Assembly: GCA_002154585.1 (NCBI GenBank)
Contig: MUNG01000022.1
Location: 1-45,112, forward strand
Length of the DNA stretch: 45,112 bases
Source of the DNA: Streptomyces pseudogriseolus
GTDB lineage: Bacteria > Actinomycetota > Actinomycetes > Streptomycetales > Streptomycetaceae
Direction: 5' to 3'
Of this stretch, positions 7,561-15,242 are shown one piece after another. The position numbers and the translations under genes were made by a program. A model generated the notes under the pieces. The model searched no databases, was not told the origin of the DNA, and worked only from the letters and a program-made list of their open reading frames with translations. How positions within the stretch are numbered: the first letter of the stretch is position 1; the number at the start of each line of letters is the position of its first letter.

Positions 7561-7902
7561 ATGCCCGACCCCGCCCTCTGGGCTGCCCTCGCCGACCCGC
7601 ACCGGCGGGCCGTCATCGCGCTGCTGCGCACCGGCCCCCACACCGTGGGCGAAATAGCGCAGGAATGCGAACTGAGCCAGCCCAGCGCCTCCAAGCACCT
7701 CAAGGTGCTGCGCGAGGCCGGCCTGGTCCGGGTCCGCCAGGAGGCGCAGCGTCGCGTGCACACCCTCGACCCCGCCCCGCTCGCCGCCCTCGACGACTGG
7801 CTGGCGCCGTACCGGAAGCTGTGGGGCGAGAGCCTCGACGCGCTGGGCCGCCGCCTGGACGCCCGGCCGGACACCACCGAACCGACGACCCCGAAGGACT
7901 GA
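7561..7902 (+). CDS. ArsR-family winged-helix transcriptional regulator
   Basis: A 113-residue regulator with the ArsR-type helix-turn-helix: ALADPHRRAVIALLRTGPHTVGEIAQECELSQPSASKHLKVLREAGLVRVRQEAQRRVHTL (residues 9-69). It has no obvious Cys metal site, so it belongs to the non-metal ArsR group often paired with an AHSA1/SRPBCC partner, as here. GGAG precedes the ATG. The region just upstream (7506-7557) is unusually AT-rich and contains two GGAATAT elements, a likely autoregulatory site. The next gene starts 5 bp after its stop, giving a two-gene operon. Confidence 0.88.
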   Translation: MPDPALWAALADPHRRAVIALLRTGPHTVGEIAQECELSQPSASKHLKVLREAGLVRVRQEAQRRVHTLDPAPLAALDDWLAPYRKLWGESLDALGRRLDARPDTTEPTTPKD

Positions 7903-7907
7903 TCGCC

Positions 7908-8438
7908 ATGGCCGCCGAGCTCACCGGCACCTTCCTCACCCTGGACGACGGCCGCCCCGCCGTCCGCTTCGTCCGCGAGTACGACCACCCCGTCGACCGG
8001 GTCTGGAGGTTCGTCACCGATGCCGACGAACTCGTCCACTGGTTCCCCTCGCGCGCGGAGATCGACCTGCGTCCCGGCGGCGCCGTCGTCTTCAGCGGCG
8101 ACCCCGCCCTGGAGGACTCCACCGGCCGGGTCGTCGCCGTCGACCCGCCCCGCCACCTGTCCTTCACCTGGGAGGAGGACGAGATCCACTTCGACCTGGA
8201 GGAGCTGGGGGAGAAGCGCACCCGCTTCACCCTCACCAACGTGCTGGGCGCCGAGAACACCGCCGCCCGCAACAGCGCCGGCTGGGACGTGTGCCTCTCC
8301 GCGCTGGACGCGTGGGCGCGCGGCGAGCGCTTCGAAGGGCCGCACGCCGGCCCGGACGCGCCCGCCCGGGAGCTGTACGAGGCCTACGTCGCGGCCGGGG
8401 TGCCCTCAGGGGCGCCGTACCCGGGCACGGACGACTGA
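7908..8438 (+). CDS. SRPBCC / AHSA1-like (START-superfamily) protein
   Basis: A 176-residue helix-grip protein of the SRPBCC/AHSA1 type. VRFVREYDHPVDRVWRFVTDADELVHWFPSRAEIDLRPGG (about residues 19-58) is the typical N-terminal signature, and GWDVCLSALDAWARGE is the C-terminal helix that closes a hydrophobic cavity. Such proteins are often partners of an ArsR regulator and may sense or bind a hydrophobic ligand. It starts five bases after the ArsR gene and is translationally linked to it. Ligand unknown. Confidence 0.85.
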   Translation: MAAELTGTFLTLDDGRPAVRFVREYDHPVDRVWRFVTDADELVHWFPSRAEIDLRPGGAVVFSGDPALEDSTGRVVAVDPPRHLSFTWEEDEIHFDLEELGEKRTRFTLTNVLGAENTAARNSAGWDVCLSALDAWARGERFEGPHAGPDAPARELYEAYVAAGVPSGAPYPGTDD

Positions 8439-8449
8439 CAGCCGGCCGC

Positions 8450-11275
8450 TCAGGCCAGCTGCCGCCGCACCAGCTCGTGCAGCCGCCCCCGCGTGTCGGC
8501 GAGCAGCTCAGCGGGGGTGCCCTGCTGGACCACCTTGCCGGCCTCCATCACCACCACCCGGTCCGCGTCCAGCACCGTCGACAGACGGTGGGCGATGACG
8601 ATGCGGGTCGCCCGCAGCGCCTTGGTGCTCTCGATGACCGTGCGCTGCGTCTCGTTGTCCAGGGCGCTGGTCGCCTCGTCGAAGAAGAGGATCCGGGGCC
8701 GGCGGATCAGCGCCTGGGCGATCATCAGCCGCTGCCGCTGACCACCGGAGACCGCGCCGCTGCCGGAGACGATGGTGTGCAGCCCCATCGGCATCCGGCG
8801 GATGTCCTCCGCCAGACCCGCCATCTCCGCCGCCGCCATCGCCTCCTCCGGCGTGTACGGCTCGCTCCCGCAGATCACGTCCATGATCGACCCGGTGAAC
8901 GGCTGCGCGTGCTGGAGCACCACACCGCACTGCCGCCGCACCGCCGACCGGTCGAGCGCGGCCAGGTCCTGGCCGTCGTACAGCACGCTGCCGGACAGCG
9001 GGCGGTCGAAGCCGATCAGCAGCCGCAGCAGCGTCGACTTGCCGCAGCCGCTCGGGCCGACGACCGCCACGAACTCGCCCGGCCGCGCCTCGAAGGACAC
9101 GTCGTCCAGCACCAGCGGGCCGTCGTCGGTGTAGCGGAAGGACACCCGCCGCGCCTCGATCGCGCCGGTCAGCGGCCCCGGACGGGTGCTCGCCACGCGG
9201 ACCTCGGGCGTCGCGTCCAGCACCGGCTTGATCTGTTCGAACAGCGGCAGTGCGGCGACCGCCGAGACGAACGAGCCGGTCAGCTGCGTGACCGAGGTCA
9301 GCACCATCGTCACCGACGTGTTGAAGGTGAGGAACTCCGCCGCCGTCATCGACCCGCGCGCCGGGCCCGCCAGCAGCATGAACATCCCCAGCGTGCACAG
9401 CGGCAGATAGACCGCGCCCAGCACCGCCGTCAGGTTCTTGATCCGCCCGGCCTTCTGCTGGAGCTCCCGGCTGCGCGCGAACTGCGACGCCCACGCCGCG
9501 TACGCGTAGTTCTCCGCCGCCGCCACCCGCAGCTTCGGCAGTCCGCGCAGCGTCTGGAACGCCTGGTTGTTCAGCTTGTTGGTGAGCACCACCAGCCGCC
9601 GCTGCCAGCGCACCTGCCACAGCCCCAGCCCCAGGAACACGCCCGCGATCACCACCAGCATGCCCATCGCGGCCAGCGCCATCGGCACGCTGAACCACAG
9701 CAGCAGCGCCAGGTTCACCGCCCCCACCGTCACCGACTGGGTCACCGTGGGGCCCACCCCGGCCAGCATCCGGCGGATCGCGCTGATGCCCATCGCCGCG
9801 CTCGCCAGCTCACCCGTGGACCGCTCCGTGAAGAACCGGGTCGGCAGCCTCAGCAGCCTGTCCCACACGGCCGGCTGGAGCGTGGCCTCCACCCGGCCCT
9901 CGAGCCGCAGCAGCGTGAGGTTCTGCAACAGCATGAACGCGGCCGCGACCACACTGCTCAGGATCACCGCCAGACACACCTGCACGATCAGGTCCGTCTG
10001 CGCCTTCGGCACGTACTCGCCGAGCACCCGGCCCGTCGCCAGAGGCACCAGCGCCCCCAGCACCACCGTCACCAGACCGCTCAGCACCAGCCCCGTCAGA
10101 TCGCCGCGGGTGCCGCCCATGCAGAACCGCACCAGCCGCAGCGGGCTCAGCCCCCGCTCGGGCAGCGGGCGGTAGAACATCACCGCACGCGGCTCGAACT
10201 CCTCGGCGTTCGCCTTCTCCACCGGGGTCTCCCGGCCGGTCGACGGATGCACGGCCACATAGCCGCCGCGCCGCCACAGCAGCGCCACCGGCGCCCCCGA
10301 CAGCGCGCGACGGCCCACCAGCGGACCCACGTCGTCGCGCCACCACCGGCCCTCCAGCCGCACCACCCGGGTACGCAGCCGCGAGGCCAGCGCCACCTGC
10401 TCCACCGGGTCCAGCCGGTCGGCCCCGGTCCCGGACTGCGCGGGCGGGGCCAGGGAGATCCCGGCCGCCCGCGCCACCAGCTCGCAAGCCGCGTACGTGG
10501 CGTCCGCGTCCGCGGCCGTCGTGCGCCGGTCCGACCTCTTCCCGATCGACGCGAGCAGCGTCCGGTCCGCCTGCGCCCGCACCGCCTCACCGGCCGCGAT
10601 GCCCTGCGCGGTACGCGTCTCGTGCGTCTCCTCCAGCTGCTCGATCCACCGGTCGAGCGTGGTCATCAGCCGGTACTGCTGGTCGACCATGGTCTGCCAC
10701 AGCGCCGGGTCCATCAGCAGGTCGGCCGCGGCCTCCGCGCCGTACAGGGAGCCGTACTGCACGCTGCCCGGCGGCACCTGCATCCAGAACACGTCGTCGT
10801 CGGCGGGCGCCGCCGCCCGCTCCGTCGCCATCGGCGCCTGGAACAGCACCGCGAGGCTCCGGCCCACGCCCAGCGCGAGCGCGTACTCCAGCGGACTCGT
10901 CGTCGGCGGCACGTACTGCGGGTTGCCGTACTCGTCGTACGACCAGGTCTGGGTGTGGGCCTCCTGGTACAGCTCGCGCAGCGCGATGCGGTGCACCACG
11001 CAGTCCCGCAGCGGCCGCGCCACCAGCGTGTGCGCCGGACCGGCCACCGGGCCGAGCACCAGCGAACCCGCCTCGAGACGGCCCAGGTGGTGCCAGTGCC
11101 CCTGCTGCTCCGCGTCCACCGCGAACAGGTCCACGGCCCCGGACGCGATCAGCCACAGCACCTGCGGCCCGTCCAGGTCCAGCTTCCCGAACCCGGAGCA
11201 GTCGATCGGGGTGCCCAGCGCGCCGAGCGCGCCCAGGACGACGTCGCCGCCCTGCCCCTCCTGCACGGCAGTCAT
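8450..11275 (-). CDS. NHLP-family bacteriocin export ABC transporter, permease/ATPase subunit
   Basis: A 941-residue protein. The N-terminal ~400 residues are a cytoplasmic domain characteristic of the second ABC protein of NHLP-type export systems, with a cyclic-nucleotide-binding-like start (DLFAVDAEQQGHWHHLGRLEAGSLVLGP). A six-helix ABC exporter domain follows (about 415-690), then an ATPase with Walker A GPSGCGKST, signature VSGGQRQR, Walker B ILFFDEATSALD and H-loop IAHRLS. It lacks the C39 peptidase domain, which its partner carries. The start lies 1 nt from the partner's stop, so the pair is co-translated and probably forms a heterodimeric exporter for a double-glycine leader peptide. 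Its end nearly meets the convergent SRPBCC gene. Confidence 0.93.
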   Translation of the reverse strand: MTAVQEGQGGDVVLGALGALGTPIDCSGFGKLDLDGPQVLWLIASGAVDLFAVDAEQQGHWHHLGRLEAGSLVLGPVAGPAHTLVARPLRDCVVHRIALRELYQEAHTQTWSYDEYGNPQYVPPTTSPLEYALALGVGRSLAVLFQAPMATERAAAPADDDVFWMQVPPGSVQYGSLYGAEAAADLLMDPALWQTMVDQQYRLMTTLDRWIEQLEETHETRTAQGIAAGEAVRAQADRTLLASIGKRSDRRTTAADADATYAACELVARAAGISLAPPAQSGTGADRLDPVEQVALASRLRTRVVRLEGRWWRDDVGPLVGRRALSGAPVALLWRRGGYVAVHPSTGRETPVEKANAEEFEPRAVMFYRPLPERGLSPLRLVRFCMGGTRGDLTGLVLSGLVTVVLGALVPLATGRVLGEYVPKAQTDLIVQVCLAVILSSVVAAAFMLLQNLTLLRLEGRVEATLQPAVWDRLLRLPTRFFTERSTGELASAAMGISAIRRMLAGVGPTVTQSVTVGAVNLALLLWFSVPMALAAMGMLVVIAGVFLGLGLWQVRWQRRLVVLTNKLNNQAFQTLRGLPKLRVAAAENYAYAAWASQFARSRELQQKAGRIKNLTAVLGAVYLPLCTLGMFMLLAGPARGSMTAAEFLTFNTSVTMVLTSVTQLTGSFVSAVAALPLFEQIKPVLDATPEVRVASTRPGPLTGAIEARRVSFRYTDDGPLVLDDVSFEARPGEFVAVVGPSGCGKSTLLRLLIGFDRPLSGSVLYDGQDLAALDRSAVRRQCGVVLQHAQPFTGSIMDVICGSEPYTPEEAMAAAEMAGLAEDIRRMPMGLHTIVSGSGAVSGGQRQRLMIAQALIRRPRILFFDEATSALDNETQRTVIESTKALRATRIVIAHRLSTVLDADRVVVMEAGKVVQQGTPAELLADTRGRLHELVRRQLA

Positions 11276-11276
11276 T

Positions 11277-13499
11277 TCATCGCTCCCTGACCAGCGCCGC
11301 GTACGCCCCGCCCCGCGCCACCAGCTCCTCGTGCCGTCCGCGCTCCACGACCGTGCCCTGGTCCAGGACGACGATCTCGTCGCTGTCGCGGACCGTGGAC
11401 AGCCGGTGCGCGATCACCACGCACGCGCAGCCGCGGCGGCGCAGGTTGTCCATCACCACCAGCTCCGTCTCGGCGTCCAGCGCGCTGGTCACCTCGTCGA
11501 GCACCAGGATGCTCGGCCGGCGCACCAGCGCCCGCGCGATCTCCAGACGCTGGCGCTGACCGCCGGAGAAGTTCCGGCCGTCCTGCTCGACCGGACTGTG
11601 GATGCCGCCAGGACGGCGCACGATCACCTCGTACAGCGCCGCGTCCTTCAGCGCCTCGACCACGGCCTCGTCCGGGATCGACGGGTCCCACAGCGCCACG
11701 TTGTCCCGCACCGTCCCCTCGAACAGGAACACGTCCTGGTCGACGAACGACACGGACGCGGCCAGCGCCCCGCGCGGGATGTCCTCGATGCGCTGCCCGT
11801 CGATCCGGATCACGCCCTCCCACGGGGTGTAGAGCCCCGAGATCAGCCGCGACACGGTCGACTTGCCGCTGCCCGAGCCACCCACCAGCGCCACCTGCCG
11901 GCCCGGACCCACCGTCAGGTCGAAGCCGGTCAGCAGCGGCTTGTCCAGCGGGTTGTAGCCGAAGGTGAGGTTCTGCAGCTCCACATGGCCGTGCAGCCGC
12001 CGGGTCGACTCGCCGGCGCCCGGACGGCCGTACAGCGGGTCCGCCCGGAAGTTCTCGACGTCCTTCAGCCGGGCCACGTCGGCGGCGAAGTCCTGGATGC
12101 GGCCCGCCACCCCGTTCAGCCGGGTCAGCGGCGCGGTGAACCGGGCGACCAGCGCCTGGAAGGCGACCAGCAGACCGACCGAGATGTGCCCCTCCACCGC
12201 CCGCATGCCGCCGATCCACAGGATCAGCGCGCTGTTGAGCGTGGCCAGCGTCGGCGCGACGACGCCGAGCCACGCGCTCGGCACCCCGAGCCGCTGCTGC
12301 TCCTCCAGCGTGGTGGCGTGCTGCCCCGCCCACTTGCGGAAGTAGCCGTCCTCACCGCCGGTCGCCTTCAGCGTCTCGATCAGCTGGAGCCCCGTGTACG
12401 CGGTGTTGGTGAGCCGCGCCGTGTCCGCGCGCAGCTTCGCCGTGCGGGTCGCGCGCAGCCGGATCACGATCCGCATCGCCAGGATGTTCAGCAGCGCCAC
12501 CCCGATCCCGACGAACGTGAGCTGCGGGTCGTACGTGTAGAGCAGCACCGCGTACAGCACCACCACCACGGCGTCGACGCCCGCCGCCGACAGGTCGCGG
12601 GCCAGTGTCTCGGCCACCGCGTCGTTGGACTGGAGCCGCTGCACCAGGTCGGCGGGGCTGCGCTGGGAGAAGAACGTCACCGGCAGCCGCAGCAGATGGC
12701 GCAGGAACCGCGCGCTGGACAGCGTGGACGAGATCAGCCGGCCGCGCAGCAGGTTCGCCTGCTGGAGCCACGTCAGCAGCAGTGTCAGCAGCACACAGGC
12801 GCCCATCGACGCGAACAGCACGTCCAGCATCGACGTCCGCTGCCCGATCAGGAACTCGTCGATGAAGGTGCGGCTGAGGCCCGGCACCGCCGCGCCCACC
12901 GCGACCAGCAGCAGACTGGTCAGCACCACGGCGGGCATGGTGCCCGCGGTGCCGCGCAGCCGGGCCGGCATCGCGCCCAGCACGCCCGGCCTGCGGCCGC
13001 CGCGGGTGAAGTCCTCGCCGGGCTCCATCACCAGCACCACGCCGGTGAAGCTGCCGTCGAACTCCTCCAGCGGCACGAACCGGCGGCCCTTCGCCGGGTC
13101 GTTGACGTACACCCCGCGGCGGCCGAAGCGGCGGCCCATGCCGTCGTAGACGACGTAGTGGTTGAACTCCCAGAACAGGATGGCCGGCGCCGTCACCTCG
13201 GCGAGGGCGGCCAGGTCCATCTGCATGCCCTTGGCGGTCAGCCCGTAACTGCGGGCCGCCTTCAGCAGGTTGCTTGCGCGCGAGCCGTCCCGTGAGACGC
13301 CGCACGCGATGCGCAGCTCCTCCAGCGGCACATGACGGCCGTGGTGGCCCAGCACCATCGCGAGCGAGGCGGCGCCGCACTCCACGGCCTCCATCTGGAG
13401 CACGGTGGGCGTACGGACCGTCTTCGCGCGGGACCTGGGCACCTTGCGGCGGGGCGGGGCGGCACGGCGTCTGCCGCGGGTCTCCTGTGCGGTGCTCAC
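11277..13499 (-). CDS. NHLP-family bacteriocin export ABC transporter with C39 peptidase domain
   Basis: A 740-residue peptidase/permease/ATPase. The N-terminal C39 (papain-like) domain cuts leaders after Gly-Gly: catalytic Cys41 in AVECGAASLAM, His114 in EFNHYVVYDG, Asp134 in VYVNDPAKG, all intact. The exporter helices and an ATPase follow, with GGSGSGKST, FSGGQRQRLEIARAL, LVLDEVTSALDAE and VIAHRLS. The GTG at 13499 is chosen because it overlaps the stop of the HlyD gene as GTGA and removes a 34-residue extension lying in that gene. The obvious substrate is the precursor at 14450-14665. Confidence 0.94.
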   Translation of the reverse strand: MSTAQETRGRRRAAPPRRKVPRSRAKTVRTPTVLQMEAVECGAASLAMVLGHHGRHVPLEELRIACGVSRDGSRASNLLKAARSYGLTAKGMQMDLAALAEVTAPAILFWEFNHYVVYDGMGRRFGRRGVYVNDPAKGRRFVPLEEFDGSFTGVVLVMEPGEDFTRGGRRPGVLGAMPARLRGTAGTMPAVVLTSLLLVAVGAAVPGLSRTFIDEFLIGQRTSMLDVLFASMGACVLLTLLLTWLQQANLLRGRLISSTLSSARFLRHLLRLPVTFFSQRSPADLVQRLQSNDAVAETLARDLSAAGVDAVVVVLYAVLLYTYDPQLTFVGIGVALLNILAMRIVIRLRATRTAKLRADTARLTNTAYTGLQLIETLKATGGEDGYFRKWAGQHATTLEEQQRLGVPSAWLGVVAPTLATLNSALILWIGGMRAVEGHISVGLLVAFQALVARFTAPLTRLNGVAGRIQDFAADVARLKDVENFRADPLYGRPGAGESTRRLHGHVELQNLTFGYNPLDKPLLTGFDLTVGPGRQVALVGGSGSGKSTVSRLISGLYTPWEGVIRIDGQRIEDIPRGALAASVSFVDQDVFLFEGTVRDNVALWDPSIPDEAVVEALKDAALYEVIVRRPGGIHSPVEQDGRNFSGGQRQRLEIARALVRRPSILVLDEVTSALDAETELVVMDNLRRRGCACVVIAHRLSTVRDSDEIVVLDQGTVVERGRHEELVARGGAYAALVRER

Positions 13500-14302
13500 G
13501 GCAGCAGCCAATCCACGGGACGCCGGTCGGCCAGCCGGATCGAACCGTCGGCCAGGGTCATCGACGTCAGCTCGAACGGCGGGCCCTGGGCCGAGGACCA
13601 CGCGTAGCCGCTCTCCGTGCTGTCGGAGCGCTTCAGCTTCACGGTGACCGCCACCGGCCTGCCGTCCCGGGTGAACTCCTCGCCCAGCTGGGTGTCGCCG
13701 AGGAACGCGGCGATCTGCCGCGGGGACTGGGCGGAGCGGTCCACCTCCGTCACCTCGCCGCGCAGCACGCCGTACTCCTGGCTCGGCACCGACTGCACCG
13801 TCAGGTCGACGAGGGCGTGCGCGGGAATGCCGGCGGCCTTCTGCGCGGGGACGTACACCGTCGCGTACAAGGGGGAGCCGGCGCCGCGCACCTTCTCCAC
13901 CGCGGCGACGTCCGCGCCGGTCGAGATGATCTGCCCGGCGCTCGCGGCGAGCGCGGTGACCCGGCCCGCCTGAAGGGTGCGCACGGTCTCGTCGCCGTCC
14001 GGTGTACGCACCTTGAGCACGGGGGAGTTCGCCGGCAGCCGCTCGCCCTCGCGCGCGAGCACGGCGACGACCTGACCGGCGACGGGACTCTGCAGGATGT
14101 AACTGCCCTGCCCGTACGTGAGGACGGCGGGCGCCTGGACCGTGGAGGTGACCGAGCCGGTCAGCGCCCAGACGGACGCGGCGGCCATCGCGATCACGGT
14201 GACGGACAGCACCAGCCAGCCCTGCGGGCGGGCGAAACGCACCGGCAGGTCGAGTTCCTCCGGCGACTGGAGCTTGGCGAGGGCCTGTTGACGGAATTGC
14301 AC
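13496..14302 (-). CDS. HlyD-family adaptor of the NHLP export system
   Basis: A 268-residue membrane-fusion-type protein with a short cytoplasmic N terminus, one membrane helix (about residues 29-48, WLVLSVTVIAMAAASVWAL), then a lipoyl/barrel-sandwich domain (APAVLTYGQGSYILQSPVAGQVVAVLAREGERL and AGRVTALAASAGQIISTG). It is typical of the secretion protein that accompanies NHLP ABC transporters. The GTG start at 14302 has GAGGGAAG upstream. It is first in the three-gene export operon, separated from the precursor gene by a strong hairpin. Confidence 0.9.
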   Translation of the reverse strand: MQFRQQALAKLQSPEELDLPVRFARPQGWLVLSVTVIAMAAASVWALTGSVTSTVQAPAVLTYGQGSYILQSPVAGQVVAVLAREGERLPANSPVLKVRTPDGDETVRTLQAGRVTALAASAGQIISTGADVAAVEKVRGAGSPLYATVYVPAQKAAGIPAHALVDLTVQSVPSQEYGVLRGEVTEVDRSAQSPRQIAAFLGDTQLGEEFTRDGRPVAVTVKLKRSDSTESGYAWSSAQGPPFELTSMTLADGSIRLADRRPVDWLLP

Positions 14303-14353
14303 GGGTCTTCCCTCACCTGGGTGAACTGTGCGACGTGACGGAAGGGACGCCTC

Positions 14354-14374
14354 GGTCCGCGGGGCCCGCGGACC
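14354..14374. promoter_or_regulatory. 21-bp palindrome upstream of the HlyD gene
   Basis: GGTCCGCGGG-G-CCCGCGGACC: 10-bp arms with a single central base, about 52 bp upstream of the GTG at 14302. It could be an operator or a second RNA stem between the precursor and export genes. Confidence 0.45.
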
Positions 14375-14398
14375 GGGTGGGGCTGTGGACGCACCACA

Positions 14399-14431
14399 GA
14401 GTCCCGGAGCCGGGGAACGGCTCCGGGACTC
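14399..14431 (-). terminator. Hairpin between precursor and export genes (attenuator-like)
   Basis: GAGTCCCGGAGCCG and CGGCTCCGGGACTC are perfect 14-bp arms around GGGAA. It starts about 19 bp after the precursor stop. Such partial terminators let a peptide gene be transcribed more than its exporter. Confidence 0.8.
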
Positions 14432-14449
14432 GGCGGAACAAGGGCGCGA

Positions 14450-14665
14450 TCAGAGACCGGCGACCAGGTTGGTGACCGGGGCCGTGTTCAGGCCGGTGAC
14501 ACCCTCGACGGTGCCGACGGCCGTGTCGACCAGGCCGGAAACCGGGGCGATGCTGTCCAGGGCACCGGTGAGGGTGTTCACGGCGTTCACGGACAGACCG
14601 CCGGAGACGGCGTCGAGCTCGGTGTCGGAGATCTCGACGGTCTCGACCTGGGGGGTGGAGTTCAT
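14450..14665 (-). CDS. Double-glycine leader peptide precursor, NHLP-exported, Cys-free core
   Basis: A 71-residue precursor. The leader (residues 1-23) contains VETVEISDTELDAVSGG, a classic Gly-Gly processing site for the C39 peptidase encoded just downstream. The predicted core (24-71) has no Cys, Lys, Arg, His or aromatic residue; its charged residues are D37, D47 and E54. It consists of two imperfect repeats (28-46 and 49-68): AVNTLTGA matches AVGTVEGV, and APVSGLV matches APVTNLV. ATG 14665 is preferred over the GTG at 14695 because GGGAAG lies 7 nt before it. Similar peptides are, to my recollection, auto-named 'type A2 lantipeptide', but without Cys no lanthionine can form and no Lan enzyme is present in the window. 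Confidence 0.87.
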   Translation of the reverse strand: MNSTPQVETVEISDTELDAVSGGLSVNAVNTLTGALDSIAPVSGLVDTAVGTVEGVTGLNTAPVTNLVAGL

Positions 14666-15242
14666 GATGGAACTTCCCTTCGTATGGACTTTCACAAGGG
14701 GGGAGCGGCCCCCCTCTGGGGACAGATGAAGGCCGCGACCGCGGGCGCTCCGAGCGCCCGTCGCCGGGAGCCCGGAACGGCCTTGCGGTGCGATGGATCA
14801 AAGCACGCGGCCACCGGCCGCTTCCAATCCCTCACCCGCCTCACCAGGCAACTTGCGTCCACAAGGCCCCCAAGCGTGCAGACGAGGGCACGGCTCGGGG
14901 GCGAGTTCTTCACATGGGCCACCGCATCGACGCATCCGGCCACTTGCGCCCCCCTGGCCGGAATCCGACACACCGGCCGCAAAGGCGTGTCCCGGATGGG
15001 CGCCCTGTGAACGGACGGCGGGTCAGGTGACCGGGTTGGGCAGTCGCTGTGCAGATTCGCCGAAGCCGGGATTCGGGCCGGGGCCGGGCACGGAGCGTGT
15101 GTGTTCCGTGGCGCACGGTGAGCACCGCGGACCGCGTTGAACACTCCTCAACTCCCTTGCGTACCAACGACCGTCCAGGCGCCCCGAACAGCCGCCGCCG
15201 GACGGCGGCACGACTCCGGTCCCCCACAGGAGGTCGAGAAGT
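14666..15242. other. 577-bp non-coding divergent promoter region
   Basis: This lies between the precursor gene and the S1 protease gene. It has a 19-bp palindrome (14742-14760: CGGGCGCTC-C-GAGCGCCCG) 77-95 bp upstream of the precursor start, and GTTGA-N7-TCAAC (15136-15152) about 90 bp upstream of the protease start in a locally AT-rich patch. No convincing further gene was found. Confidence 0.6.
14742..14760. promoter_or_regulatory. 19-bp palindrome upstream of the precursor gene
   Basis: CGGGCGCTC-C-GAGCGCCCG, perfect 9-bp arms, 77 bp upstream of the precursor ATG. Candidate operator; no regulator known. Confidence 0.4.

Noticed and set aside
7561-8438. ArsR/SRPBCC pair as part of the NHLP biosynthetic locus
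   Set aside because: The pair is convergent to the export operon and is a common stand-alone unit; only shared location inside the repeats links them.
8291-11290. Plus-strand open frame of 999 codons
   Set aside because: It is the antisense shadow of the NHLP ABC gene; translation is His/Arg/Gln-rich without domains, as usual for high-GC shadow frames.
10497-13295. Plus-strand open frame of 932 codons
   Set aside because: Antisense to both NHLP ABC genes; no recognisable domain.
14450-14665. Naming the NHLP precursor a lantipeptide
   Set aside because: The core has no cysteine and no lanthionine synthetase gene is in the window.
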